Positions 9,738 through 19,377 of a stretch of DNA of 64,000 bases are shown here, piece by piece. A model generated the notes under the pieces. It ran no database searches, was not told the DNA's origin, and worked only from the letters and a program-made list of their open reading frames with translations. Every line of letters begins with the position of its first letter. Position 1 is the stretch's first letter. The position numbers and the translations under genes were made by a program. The stretch comes from Brenneria rubrifaciens (GTDB taxonomy: Bacteria > Pseudomonadota > Gammaproteobacteria > Enterobacterales > Enterobacteriaceae): positions 372,001-436,000 of the forward strand of contig NZ_CP034035.1 of assembly GCF_005484945.1 (NCBI RefSeq), given 5' to 3'.

Positions 9738-10508
9738 ATGATGAGTTCCCCGCAGTTGCAGCTTGATTTCAGCGGTCAATGCGTCTGGGTGACCGGCGCC
9801 GCCCGCGGCATTGGCGAACAGATTGCCCGTCATTTTGTCGTGCTTGGCGCTCAGGTTATCGGTTTCGACCGTGAATTCCACCGTCAGGATTATCCCTTTG
9901 CCTGCGTCACGCTGGATATCAGCCAGCCCGAGCGGGTTGCGGCGGTTTGCCGACAGCAACTGGCGCAGTCGGCGGCGCTTGATGTTCTGGTCAATGCGGC
10001 GGGGATTTTGCGGCTGGGAGAGATTGACGCGCTAAGCGTGGAGGACTGGCATCAATGTATCAACGTCAATGCGTCCGGCGCGTTTTACCTGCTGCACGCG
10101 CTGCTTCCGCATTTCAAACGGCAGCGCCGCGGCGCGATTGTCTGCGTAGGATCGAATGCGGCCCATGTTCCCCGGATGCAAATGGCGGCGTATTGCGCAT
10201 CGAAGGCGGCGTTGACCAGCCTGACGTACTGTGCCGGGCTGGAACTGGCGCCGTTCGGCGTGCGCTGTAATCTGGTTTCGCCGGGGTCGACGGACACGCC
10301 CATGCAGCGCGGCATGTGGCAAAGCGAGGACGCGGAACAGCGCACCATCGAAGGCTTTCCCCGCCAGTACAAACTGGGTATCCCGTTGGGCAAGATTGCC
10401 CGGCCGGAAGAGGTTGCCAATACCGTGGTTTTTCTGGCTTCCGATTTGGCCAGCCATATCACCATGCAGGATCTGGTGGTGGATGGCGGCGCGACCCTAA
10501 CGGCCTGA
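9738..10508 (+). CDS. entA: 2,3-dihydro-2,3-dihydroxybenzoate dehydrogenase
   Basis: This 256-residue short-chain dehydrogenase oxidises 2,3-dihydro-2,3-DHB to DHB with NAD. The cofactor loop is VTGAARGIGEQIA, the NNAG-equivalent is VNAAGILRLG, and the catalytic residues are Ser in VCVGSNAAH and Tyr/Lys in YCASKAAL. The C-terminal substrate loop starts STDTPMQRGMW, as in EntA. I chose the ATG at 9738; a GTG in frame at 9720 would overlap the preceding gene and lacks family support. It is unusual only in being inserted between two NRPS genes instead of directly after entB. Confidence 0.94.
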   Translation: MMSSPQLQLDFSGQCVWVTGAARGIGEQIARHFVVLGAQVIGFDREFHRQDYPFACVTLDISQPERVAAVCRQQLAQSAALDVLVNAAGILRLGEIDALSVEDWHQCINVNASGAFYLLHALLPHFKRQRRGAIVCVGSNAAHVPRMQMAAYCASKAALTSLTYCAGLELAPFGVRCNLVSPGSTDTPMQRGMWQSEDAEQRTIEGFPRQYKLGIPLGKIARPEEVANTVVFLASDLASHITMQDLVVDGGATLTA

Positions 10509-10528
10509 TTTGCTTAAGGGAGTGACAA

Positions 10529-13500
10529 ATGATGAAAGATATCGTAACGCTGTTGAAGCAGTTGGAACGGCAAGGGATCAGGCTGGCGCTGAATGCGCAG
10601 GGGCAACTGGTTTCACAATCCAGCAAAGAGGCTGTCACGGCGGAAATCGGCCGGCTTATCAAAGAAAACAAGAAGGCGATTGTCCGTTGTTTAACCGCTC
10701 AGCAGGCGTTTGAACGCCCGATTGCGCCGCTGGGAAAAACGCGGGGACCGCTCTCTTCATCGCAAAGCGGCCTGTGGTTTATCGAACAATACCAAGCGCG
10801 TTCTCATCTCTACAATATGCCGGTCTATTTTCGGCTGACCGGTCAACTCGATGTGGCGGCGTTGGCGTTTGCCTTTGATGCGCTGGCGCAAAAACATGCC
10901 AGCCTGCGCACCCGTTTTATCGTCAACGAACAGGGCAAAGGCGAGCAGTGTATTGCCGCGCACCGCCCGTTTGTCATCGAACATGAGGATCTCTCCGCGC
11001 TGCCGGAAAGTCAGCGCGAGGCACAGTTGAAACAGCGGTTACGCGATGACATCGGCCGCCCGTTCGACCTCGCCGAGGGGGATTTGACCCGCGTGAAACT
11101 GATACGGATGAGCGAACAGGTGCATGTGCTGATGATTACGCAGCACCATATTATTTCCGACGGCTGGTCGGTGAAAAACCTGTTCGCGGACTTAAGACAG
11201 GCTTTTCTGGCCTATCAGAATCGCCAACCCTATCAGGCGACGCGGCCCCGGTTGAACTACATCGATTATGCCAGTTGGTTCAACTCTCCGGCATTTCTTG
11301 ATTACCACAATGAGTTCAAGCCGTTTTGGGCAGCGCGGCTGGCGGGTATTCCCGAAGTGCACAGCCTGCCGCTGGACAAGCCCCGCCCCGCGCATCAAAA
11401 CAGCGATGGCGAGGTGATTTCCTCCGCCATCAACAATGCGCTGTGGGATAAATTCAAACGCCTGTGTCAGCGTTATAACACCTCCAGCTTTATCGGGCTG
11501 CATGCGGTGTTTTCCCTGCTGCTGGCGCGGATCAGCGGCGAGAAGGACATTGTTATCGGTTCGCCGCTGGCCTACCGGGAACGGCCGGAAATTGAAGATG
11601 TGGTCGGGTTTTTTGTTAACACCATTGTGTTGCGCACCCAGCTACAGGATCAACAGACCTTTGTCGATTACCTGCAATATTGTCGCGAGCAGGATCTCTC
11701 GGCGTTTGATCATCAACTCTATCGTTTTGAAGCGTTGAGCGAGGCGATCGGTTCCGATCGCAGCACGGCGATCAACCCGATCTTCCAGATAATGCTGGTG
11801 TATCAGGCGAAAGTCGATTTTAACGACCTGATCCCAGGTTGCGGCGCCGTTGAGGAAACCTCTTCGGTACTGCCTGCAATCACGGATTTTTCGGTCAAAG
11901 CGACAGAGCTTATCGGCGAAGTTCGGCTTGATTGGCTGTTTGCCACCGCCTTGTTCGAGCGAGCGACCATTCAGGACTACGCCGATCGCTTTATTCGCCT
12001 GATTGAAGCGGTGGTGGAAAAACCTGACGCCGATATCTGGCATCTGCCGCTGATGGACGCGGACAGTTTTGCCGCCACGCTTGCCGAGACTCTGGCGCTG
12101 CCAGGCCGTTATCCCCAATCACTGACCTGCACCGATCTGATCGAACGGATGGCGCAACGCTATCCGCAGCACCAGGCGATTGCCTTTGACGGCGAACGGC
12201 AGTCGGTGTCTTTAACCTATGCCGAGTTGGATCGGCAGGCGAACCAGTTGGCCCACTGGCTGCATCGGCAGGGTATTGGCGAGCAGTCGCTGGCTGGCGT
12301 GCTGGCGAAGCGTGATCGGTATTTTGTCATTGCGCTGCTGGCGGTGTGGAAAGCCGGCGCCGCCTATGTTCCGCTGGACCCTGACTATCCGCCGGAGCGG
12401 TTGCGACACATTATGACGGATGCCGGTCTGTCGGTTATCCTCGGCGGCGATGCTAAACAACTGGCCGCCTGGCCTGCCGCGCGTCTCGTTGATATCTCAG
12501 CCCCGGCGTTGACCGAATCACTGCATTCTCTGCCGGGTGAGACGCCACCGGCGATACCCCGCCACGCTCAGCAACTGGCGCAGGTAATTTATACCTCAGG
12601 TTCGACCGGTCAACCGAAGGGCGTGATGATTGAGCAGGGTTCGCTGGTGAATCTGTTGGACGACCATCGCAAGCGCATCGGATTCAGTGCGAAAAGCACC
12701 ATGTTTAACTGTATGTCGCTTTCGTTCGATGCCGGGAACATGACTGCGCTGCTGCCGTTAAGCAGCGGCGGCACGCTGGTGTTCGGCGATCCTAACGATC
12801 GGGCGATAATGCAGGCGGAGCAGGCGTCGGCAACGCATCTGATTCTGCCGACGGCGCTGATGTCGATTCTTGATCCGCGGCAGGTCGAGGGGATCAGGGT
12901 GATAGGCATAGGCGGCGAGGCTTGTCCGGACGGAGTGGTTGAAAACTGGGCCGACATCGTTGAATTGCACAACTTGTATGGCCCGACCGAATGCACGGTG
13001 GTCGCGCTCAGTACCCGCTTGCGTAAAGGACAGCCGGTGACGATTGGTCGGCCGATTGCCAATATGCAGGCATTGATTCTCGACGAAGCCGGTCAACTCT
13101 GTCCGGTCGGCGTGCCGGGCGAACTGTGTCTGGCCGGTCTTGGGCTGGCGCGTGGCTATCTCAACCAGCCGGAGGTGACCGCCGATCGCTTTGTGGAGAT
13201 CGTACTCAATCAGCCTGTCTCGGGGATGCGCCAGGATGATCAACGGCTGAAAACGCCGCTCTCCCTGCGGGTTTACCGTACCGGCGACAAAGCCAGACGC
13301 TTGCATAATGGTAACTATGAATATTGCGGTCGTATCGATGAGCAAATCAAACTGCGCGGTTACCGTATTGAACCGGGCGAAATCGAATCCCAGTTGGCGC
13401 GGGTTTACCCTGGATTCAAGCAGGTGAAAGCGGTGGTCGCCAACATCGGCGGCAGCCAGGCGCTGACCGCCTATGCCACGCTGAAACCGGGGGCTGAGCG

Positions 13501-16500
13501 CCCGGACCCGGCGGCGGTCCTGATTGATGTGGCGAAACATTTGCCGGAATACATGGTGCCTTTCCGGCTGATAGTACTGGATGAGATGCCGTTGACGCCG
13601 AATGGCAAACTGGATAGCAAAAAACTGCCGACGGTGATTGAACATCAGACCGGCAGCGGCGAAGCCGAAAATCCGCGGGAAGCGGAGGTGCTGGCGATCT
13701 GGCGCAGCGTACTGAATAGGCCGCTGGGCGTCGAAGATGATTTCTTCCGGCTGGGGGGCGATTCCATCCTCAGTATTCAATTGACGACCCGCCTGCGCGA
13801 TGCGGGTTATGCCTGTGCGGTGAAGGATGTCTTTGAGGCGAAAAGCGTGCGCCGTCTGTGTCGGGTATGGGATCAGCAGAAAACGGCGCCGACGCTTATC
13901 GCTGAACAGGGCGTACTGGAAGGCCGTTTTCCCTTGCTGCCCATTCAGCAGTGGTTCTTTGAGCAGCAACTGGCGCGGCAGGAATACTGGAATCAGGCTG
14001 CGGTCATTCAACTGCCTGCGCTGGATATCGCGCAACTGCCTCCGTTGCTACAGGCGCTGGCCGAACACCATGACGCGCTGCGCCTGCGCTGTGATGCTAA
14101 CGGACAGGCGTATCAATCCAGACTGATGCTGCCGGTATTGCGCCAGTTGGATTACCGTGCGTTGGGCGATGAGGGGTTGCAACAGGCTTTCAGCGAATTG
14201 CAAAGCGGCATGGAGCCTGCCGCCGGGAAAACAATGGCTTATGCGCTGGTGCGTCATCATCCCCAGGCCGATTACGCGCTGTTTCTGGCCTTCCATCATC
14301 TGGTGATCGATGCGGTTTCCTGGCGGGTGATCGCTGACGATCTGGCTCGTCTGTTTCGTGGCGAAACGCTGCCTCGGAAAACGTCCAGCTACCGCCAATG
14401 GGGGGCGGCGCTACAAGCTTACGCCGCCGCGCATCACGATCAACTGGGTTACTGGCTGAAACAGAACCACGGGGATAACGGCGCGCTGCTGGCGGCGCGA
14501 GATCCCCAGGGGCGCGCCAGCGCGGTCGCTATGACGCTGGATGAAGACACCACCCGCCAACTGGTGAGCGAAGTGAACGGGGCATTCAACACCGAAGTCA
14601 ACGATTTGCTGCTGTCGGCGTTGACCCGCACCCTGAGCGAGCTCGGCTGGGGGCGACAGTCGCGTATCATGCTGGAAGGACACGGCCGCGAAGCGATTGA
14701 TCCACGCCTGGATGTCAGCCGTACGGTCGGCTGGTTCACCAGCGCCTATCCGGTCTGTCTGGCGGATCAGGCTGACTGGGCGGCACTGATCAAACATTGT
14801 AAGGAGCAATTGCGGCGGGTGCCGGACAAGGGCGTGGGGTTCAATCCGCTGCGCTATTATCATGCACAGGGTTCCCGCCTTACGCTGTCGCCCATCGTCT
14901 TCAATTATCTGGGATCGTCATCCGGCGGCGGCGCTGGGGAGTGGCATCCGCTGGATATCGCGCCCGGTTGTTGTGTCGCGCCGGACAACCAGCCTGCCGA
15001 ACTCATCAGTATTCACGGCGGCGTCTCTGGCGGCCGGCTTACCTTGCGTCAGGTCGGCTGCCTGAACCCCCAGGATAGCGAACGGCTAATGGTCAGGTTG
15101 GCCGATAACCTGAAAATGCTTATCCTCGCCTGCCAGCGGCAGTTACGGCAGGGAACGGCCTTTACGCCCAGTGATTTCCCGGCGGTAACCCTCAATCAGC
15201 AACAGCTCGATCGGCTGGCGCAGCGCTATCAGATAGAGACACTGTTACCGCTTTCGTCGCTGCAACAATCGATGCTGTATCACCGTCTGCGCTGCCCGCA
15301 GGATGATGCCTATCATTTGCAAACGTCTGCCCGTTATATGCATGCGATGGATATCAACGCTTATCAGCGGGCCTGGCAGCGACAGGTACAGCGCTTCCCG
15401 GCGCTTCGCGCCGCGTTGGATGATTCGGTCGCGGGCGTGCAGGTCATTCAACAGCATGCTGAATTACCGTTCACCTACCGCGATCTGAGGCAGGAAACGC
15501 GTCCGCAAACGGTTATCGATCAGTATCGACAACATGATTTGAGCCACGGTTTTGATTTATCTTGTGCGCCTTTGTTGCGAATCGCTTGTTTCAGGATTGA
15601 TGAACAAGAATATCAGGTGGTGTTTAGCTGTCATCATAGTGTGATTGATGGCTGGAGCGGCCCGCAACTGCTGGGAGCGGTGCATCGGGATTATGCGGCG
15701 TTGGTGAGTGGAGAACAGCCCGTCGTGCAGGTGGACCGCGCCTATGTGGATTATGCTTTGCATGCGGTACGGCATCAGCAGGATGTCGAGGCGTTCTGGC
15801 GGCAGCGGCAGCCGCTGCTCGGCAAACCCAACGATCTGGCCGTGCTGTTCGCCACGGCCGACACGCGCCCTGATTTCAGCCGGTCTGTGACGCAGACGCA
15901 GCCGCAGGTGAGCAGCATCAGTTTGGATGAAGTTCAGCAGGCGCGGCTTACGGCGTTTGCCCGTGAAATCGGCGTCACCAGCAGCATCATTGCGCAGTAT
16001 GCCTGGCACCGGCTGGTGATCCGCGCCACGCGAGAGACGGTCAGCATTGTGGGTAATGTGTTGTCCGGGCGGGAAAGCCCGATCGCCGAGGTGGACAACA
16101 GCGTCGGTTTGTATATCAACAGCCTGCCGCTGGCGCTTAGCTGGCAAGAGCCTGTTTCACTGCGACAGCATCTGTTGCAGTTGCAGGGGGAACTGATGGC
16201 GATGAATCAGCATGCAACGCAGTCGTTGAGCACCCTGACCGCCGGACGTTCGCGTTTGTTTGACAGCCTGTTTGTCTATGAAAATTATCCGGGCGCGAAA
16301 GAGGGCGCGGCAGCGGGCAACCCGCAGTCGTTGCAGCCGCAGTTCGGACCAACCTATGAGAAAGTCGAACTGCCGCTGAATCTGGTGGTGCGAGAACAGG
16401 CGGGATGCATGTTGCTGCGTTTCGAGTTTGATGCCGATGTGCTGGACAGCGCTCAGGTTCGTCACGTACTGCAACGCTGGCATGACGAGGTGGTGAGCAT

Positions 16501-16861
16501 TGTCAACAGCGAACCGCACCAGCCTGCGGAACTGACGGGGCGGCAGGCTGTCTTGCCTGAACAGCCGGTCGTTGAACGTGCGGCGGCCGCTCGCCACAGC
16601 CCGCCGGATAGCGCCTTTGACCGCCAGTTGGTTAAGGTATGGACGCAGACGCTGGGCGTTGCGGAAACGGGCGTCTGGGGGCAGACGCTGAGTGACGCGG
16701 GGGTGGACTCATTACGAAGGATGGCGCTGGCACGCGCATTGACCCAGCAATTGCAACAGCCGGTAACATTGGCGCAACTGCTGCAATATCCCTCTCCCTG
16801 TTTACTGAGCCAGCATCTGGCGCAGCACGCTGTGGTGGTCGATGAGGAAACCCCCACATGA
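10529..16861 (+). CDS. non-ribosomal peptide synthetase, dock-C-A-T-E-C-T, last module lacking its A domain
   Basis: The protein has 2110 residues. Residues 1-60 resemble a TubC-type N-terminal docking domain (KDIVTLLKQLERQGIRL), suggesting it receives an intermediate from another synthetase. C1 carries HHIISDGWS near residue 205. The A domain (about 530-1040) has VIYTSGSTGQPKG and YRTGDKARR; T1 has FFRLGGDSILS near 1070. An epimerisation domain follows (HHLVIDAVSW near 1255; EGHGRE, SRTVGWFT, FNYLG). A second C domain (HHSVIDGWSG near 1702) leads to a terminal T domain (DAGVDSLRRM near 2058) with no A domain in between. There is no thioesterase. The hand-read A pocket is D-A-M-A-G-G-L-V-V-K, which I cannot assign. 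The epimerase implies a D-residue. The stop overlaps the next gene (ATGA). Confidence 0.9.
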   Translation: MMKDIVTLLKQLERQGIRLALNAQGQLVSQSSKEAVTAEIGRLIKENKKAIVRCLTAQQAFERPIAPLGKTRGPLSSSQSGLWFIEQYQARSHLYNMPVYFRLTGQLDVAALAFAFDALAQKHASLRTRFIVNEQGKGEQCIAAHRPFVIEHEDLSALPESQREAQLKQRLRDDIGRPFDLAEGDLTRVKLIRMSEQVHVLMITQHHIISDGWSVKNLFADLRQAFLAYQNRQPYQATRPRLNYIDYASWFNSPAFLDYHNEFKPFWAARLAGIPEVHSLPLDKPRPAHQNSDGEVISSAINNALWDKFKRLCQRYNTSSFIGLHAVFSLLLARISGEKDIVIGSPLAYRERPEIEDVVGFFVNTIVLRTQLQDQQTFVDYLQYCREQDLSAFDHQLYRFEALSEAIGSDRSTAINPIFQIMLVYQAKVDFNDLIPGCGAVEETSSVLPAITDFSVKATELIGEVRLDWLFATALFERATIQDYADRFIRLIEAVVEKPDADIWHLPLMDADSFAATLAETLALPGRYPQSLTCTDLIERMAQRYPQHQAIAFDGERQSVSLTYAELDRQANQLAHWLHRQGIGEQSLAGVLAKRDRYFVIALLAVWKAGAAYVPLDPDYPPERLRHIMTDAGLSVILGGDAKQLAAWPAARLVDISAPALTESLHSLPGETPPAIPRHAQQLAQVIYTSGSTGQPKGVMIEQGSLVNLLDDHRKRIGFSAKSTMFNCMSLSFDAGNMTALLPLSSGGTLVFGDPNDRAIMQAEQASATHLILPTALMSILDPRQVEGIRVIGIGGEACPDGVVENWADIVELHNLYGPTECTVVALSTRLRKGQPVTIGRPIANMQALILDEAGQLCPVGVPGELCLAGLGLARGYLNQPEVTADRFVEIVLNQPVSGMRQDDQRLKTPLSLRVYRTGDKARRLHNGNYEYCGRIDEQIKLRGYRIEPGEIESQLARVYPGFKQVKAVVANIGGSQALTAYATLKPGAERPDPAAVLIDVAKHLPEYMVPFRLIVLDEMPLTPNGKLDSKKLPTVIEHQTGSGEAENPREAEVLAIWRSVLNRPLGVEDDFFRLGGDSILSIQLTTRLRDAGYACAVKDVFEAKSVRRLCRVWDQQKTAPTLIAEQGVLEGRFPLLPIQQWFFEQQLARQEYWNQAAVIQLPALDIAQLPPLLQALAEHHDALRLRCDANGQAYQSRLMLPVLRQLDYRALGDEGLQQAFSELQSGMEPAAGKTMAYALVRHHPQADYALFLAFHHLVIDAVSWRVIADDLARLFRGETLPRKTSSYRQWGAALQAYAAAHHDQLGYWLKQNHGDNGALLAARDPQGRASAVAMTLDEDTTRQLVSEVNGAFNTEVNDLLLSALTRTLSELGWGRQSRIMLEGHGREAIDPRLDVSRTVGWFTSAYPVCLADQADWAALIKHCKEQLRRVPDKGVGFNPLRYYHAQGSRLTLSPIVFNYLGSSSGGGAGEWHPLDIAPGCCVAPDNQPAELISIHGGVSGGRLTLRQVGCLNPQDSERLMVRLADNLKMLILACQRQLRQGTAFTPSDFPAVTLNQQQLDRLAQRYQIETLLPLSSLQQSMLYHRLRCPQDDAYHLQTSARYMHAMDINAYQRAWQRQVQRFPALRAALDDSVAGVQVIQQHAELPFTYRDLRQETRPQTVIDQYRQHDLSHGFDLSCAPLLRIACFRIDEQEYQVVFSCHHSVIDGWSGPQLLGAVHRDYAALVSGEQPVVQVDRAYVDYALHAVRHQQDVEAFWRQRQPLLGKPNDLAVLFATADTRPDFSRSVTQTQPQVSSISLDEVQQARLTAFAREIGVTSSIIAQYAWHRLVIRATRETVSIVGNVLSGRESPIAEVDNSVGLYINSLPLALSWQEPVSLRQHLLQLQGELMAMNQHATQSLSTLTAGRSRLFDSLFVYENYPGAKEGAAAGNPQSLQPQFGPTYEKVELPLNLVVREQAGCMLLRFEFDADVLDSAQVRHVLQRWHDEVVSIVNSEPHQPAELTGRQAVLPEQPVVERAAAARHSPPDSAFDRQLVKVWTQTLGVAETGVWGQTLSDAGVDSLRRMALARALTQQLQQPVTLAQLLQYPSPCLLSQHLAQHAVVVDEETPT

Positions 16862-18930
16862 CGATGTGCGCCGATGAATTCAACCGGCAACGGGAGGATA
16901 TCCAACAACCAACGGCGTTTGGACAGCGGACGGGCGCGGCCGATGGGACGCAGCGCTACGCCTGCGGGTTGTATCGGGCTTATCCGGTGTCGTTGCTGGC
17001 CGCTGCATGGAGTTGGCTGCTGTACAAATACAGTGGGGAAGAGCAGGTTGGCGCCATCTTACAGACGCGGGATGCGCCGCGGGAGATATCGCCGTTAATC
17101 GTAGATTTCCGGCAGCGTGAAATACCGGTCAGCCAATGGCTGTCGTCGGTTGGCAACGCCGCCGGGCGGCCTGTGTCGCAACGCGTTGACCCGGATTTGT
17201 TCAGTAGTCTGCTGACAGTGGGAAAAGTGCGGCCGCTGCCCGAAGTAACGCAGAAAATGGCGCTGGTGTTGGACGTGCAGGACGATCGGCTAACGCTGAC
17301 GGCCACGAATGGGCAACTGGATATCCACCAGCTTTGGCGGATCGCACGCGATCTCGCTTCGCTGCTGGAAGGATTGACGACCGGGCGTTGGGAACGGTTA
17401 AAACAGATTAGGCTTAGCGCGCCAGTGGAGCCGTTGCCGGATGAGATATTCACCGCCCCGTTCAATGATGAACTGTTAAATCAACTGATGCGCCCATCCC
17501 GGCAGGAACAGATAGCCGTCCGATTTCAACGGCAAACGTTACGCTATCGGGAGTTGATGCAGCGTGTAGCCGGTATTCAGCGTTTTATGGATGAGAACGG
17601 AATTGAGGCGGGGCAGCGTGTGGGTCTGCATCTGAGCCGCCATCCCGATACCCTTGCCGCTATTCTCGCCTGTCTGTTTTCACAAGTGGCCTTCGTTCCG
17701 CTGGAGCCCGATTTCCCGGCCGAGCGTTTACAAGCCATCCAGCAGGAAGCGCAACTCGCCGCCGTGTTACAGGATGAAAAAACCGTTGATACGCTGACAT
17801 TTTCCTGTCCGGGCTTGTTGCTTTCGGCCCTGCCGACGGGCAGAAACATTCGGCTGGTGCGCGAGCGCGGCCCTGAGACACCGGCGTACATGATGTTTAC
17901 GTCGGGATCGACCGGCAAACCTAAAGGCGTGGTGATCGGCCAGCGGGCGCTGCAAACGTTTTTGCATGCCAGCGTATCAAGACTGGCGCTGAGCTCGAAG
18001 GTTCACTGGCTACTGGTCACCACGCTGGCGTTTGATATCTCCATGCTGGAGTTGCTTGCGCCGCTGTGGGTTGGCGGCGTTCTGCATCTGACGACGCATC
18101 AAGAGTATAAAGATCCGCAGGCGGTGTTGAGCTACCTGCAACAGCACCCGGAAATCAATCACATGCAGGCGACGCCTGCATTCTGGCGTATGTTGTTCAA
18201 GGCCGGTTGGCAAGGCAAACGGGATCTGGTGGCGCTGTGCGGCGGCGAAGCGCTGGATTTCAGTCTGGCGCAGCGCTTAAGCCAGCACAGTCAATCGCTG
18301 TGGAACTGTTATGGGCCTACAGAAGCGACCGTGTGGTCGCAAATGGCCCGGATAGACGAATTGGCGCTGGAAAACCAACATATTGTGCCGCTTGGACATA
18401 CGCTGTTTGGTTATCGGCATCTGGTCGTCGATGCAGATTTGCACCCGCTCGGCGAAGGCATGGTCGGCGAACTGTGTATTCTGGGCGGCGCGCTGAGCAG
18501 CGGGTACTGGCTGCGTGACGACCTGACCGCCGATCGCTTTATTGTGCAGGCGGAATCGGGCCAGCGCATGTATCGCACCGGGGATAAGGTTCGTCTGCTT
18601 TCCGGCGATCGCTACCAGTATCTGGGACGATTCGACGATCAGGTAAAATTGCGAGGCTTTCGTATTGAACTGGGGGAAATCGAGGCGCAGCTAAAACGGG
18701 TTGAGCAGGTGCAGGATGCGGCGGTAAAACTGCAAGGGGAGGGCGATGAGGCGGTGCTGGTGGGTTATATCGAACTGAAACCGGGAACGGATGTTTCCAA
18801 GTTGATCCTGCGTAAACAACTGCATCGGTTCTTGCCCGCTTATATGGTGCCCGGTCGTCTGGTGATGCTGGATCGGTTGCCGAAAACCGGCAGCGGCAAA
18901 GTGGATCGTAAGCGGCTGGCCGACGTTTGA
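16858..18930 (+). CDS. stand-alone NRPS adenylation protein with degenerate condensation-like N-terminus
   Basis: The protein has 690 residues. About 190-690 is a full A domain: YMMFTSGSTGKPKG, YGPTEATVW, YRTGDKVRLL, the hinge LGRFDDQVKLRGFRIE and the final lysine motif SGKVDRKRL. Residues about 35-185 (YPVSLLAAAWSWLLYKYSGEE and onwards) resemble the C-terminal half of a condensation domain, but no HHxxxDG motif is present. There is no carrier or thioesterase domain. Because the upstream synthetase ends in a carrier lacking its own A domain, this protein probably charges that carrier in trans. The hand-read pocket D-I-L-A-L-G-C-V-W-K resembles glycine-type codes (DILQLG...W), a tentative reading. 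It is the last gene of the operon. Confidence 0.88.
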   Translation: MTMCADEFNRQREDIQQPTAFGQRTGAADGTQRYACGLYRAYPVSLLAAAWSWLLYKYSGEEQVGAILQTRDAPREISPLIVDFRQREIPVSQWLSSVGNAAGRPVSQRVDPDLFSSLLTVGKVRPLPEVTQKMALVLDVQDDRLTLTATNGQLDIHQLWRIARDLASLLEGLTTGRWERLKQIRLSAPVEPLPDEIFTAPFNDELLNQLMRPSRQEQIAVRFQRQTLRYRELMQRVAGIQRFMDENGIEAGQRVGLHLSRHPDTLAAILACLFSQVAFVPLEPDFPAERLQAIQQEAQLAAVLQDEKTVDTLTFSCPGLLLSALPTGRNIRLVRERGPETPAYMMFTSGSTGKPKGVVIGQRALQTFLHASVSRLALSSKVHWLLVTTLAFDISMLELLAPLWVGGVLHLTTHQEYKDPQAVLSYLQQHPEINHMQATPAFWRMLFKAGWQGKRDLVALCGGEALDFSLAQRLSQHSQSLWNCYGPTEATVWSQMARIDELALENQHIVPLGHTLFGYRHLVVDADLHPLGEGMVGELCILGGALSSGYWLRDDLTADRFIVQAESGQRMYRTGDKVRLLSGDRYQYLGRFDDQVKLRGFRIELGEIEAQLKRVEQVQDAAVKLQGEGDEAVLVGYIELKPGTDVSKLILRKQLHRFLPAYMVPGRLVMLDRLPKTGSGKVDRKRLADV

Positions 18931-19377
18931 TCGGCTGAGGGAACCCCCTGCGCAGAGGGATAATCCGCCTCTATCCCCGTCATACTTCAAGTTGCGTGTG
19001 CGTTGGCTTCCTTGCCCACCCCAATCATTTACTGATGTAAACGGCCTGGATCCGCTGTGTCGCTGCTTTGCTGCAATACAGAGGAATTAGGTTATATCTA
19101 TTATTTTCTAAATATTTTGCTGTTTATAAAATAATTCGGTTTATAAAATATTCTTACGTCAATATTATCCCCTGAAAATTAATACCCGCAGTATAAAATA
19201 AGCAAACTTTCTTTTATAAAATGTCTTATTCATGCCAAAAGTTGCCATCTTATTAATTTTTATATTCATTTAATCTTCTTGCCTGCTGGAATTTGTTGGA
19301 TTTATTTGCATGGTCTACGCTTTATTCAACAATAAAACGGATAATTATTTCTATAATTTAATTTTAGGTGAATAGCA
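18931..19377. other. intergenic stretch between siderophore operon and katE
   Basis: No gene is supported in these 447 bases. The first third holds an ERIC-like repeat. The rest (19100-19377) is strongly AT-rich and presumably carries the catalase promoter. I could not single out a convincing promoter or a strong terminator for the NRPS operon. Confidence 0.6.
18979..19099. repeat. ERIC-like intergenic repeat
   Basis: The central part (CCACCCCAATCATTTACTGA followed by TGTAAACGGCCTGGATCCGC) matches the imperfect palindrome core of the enterobacterial repetitive intergenic consensus. The outer parts (CATACTTCAAGTTGCGTG on the left, GCAATACAGAGGAATTAGG on the right) resemble the usual ends. Its size of about 120 bp fits the 127-bp family. 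It supports an enterobacterial host. Confidence 0.75.

Noticed and set aside
12758..14035. 425-residue minus-strand frame inside the large NRPS gene
   Set aside because: Long but fully overlapped by conserved NRPS domains; such mirror frames are common in GC-rich NRPS DNA.
18931..18975. Terminator for the siderophore operon
   Set aside because: Only a weak CCCT/AGGG pairing without T tract was found; not strong enough to list.
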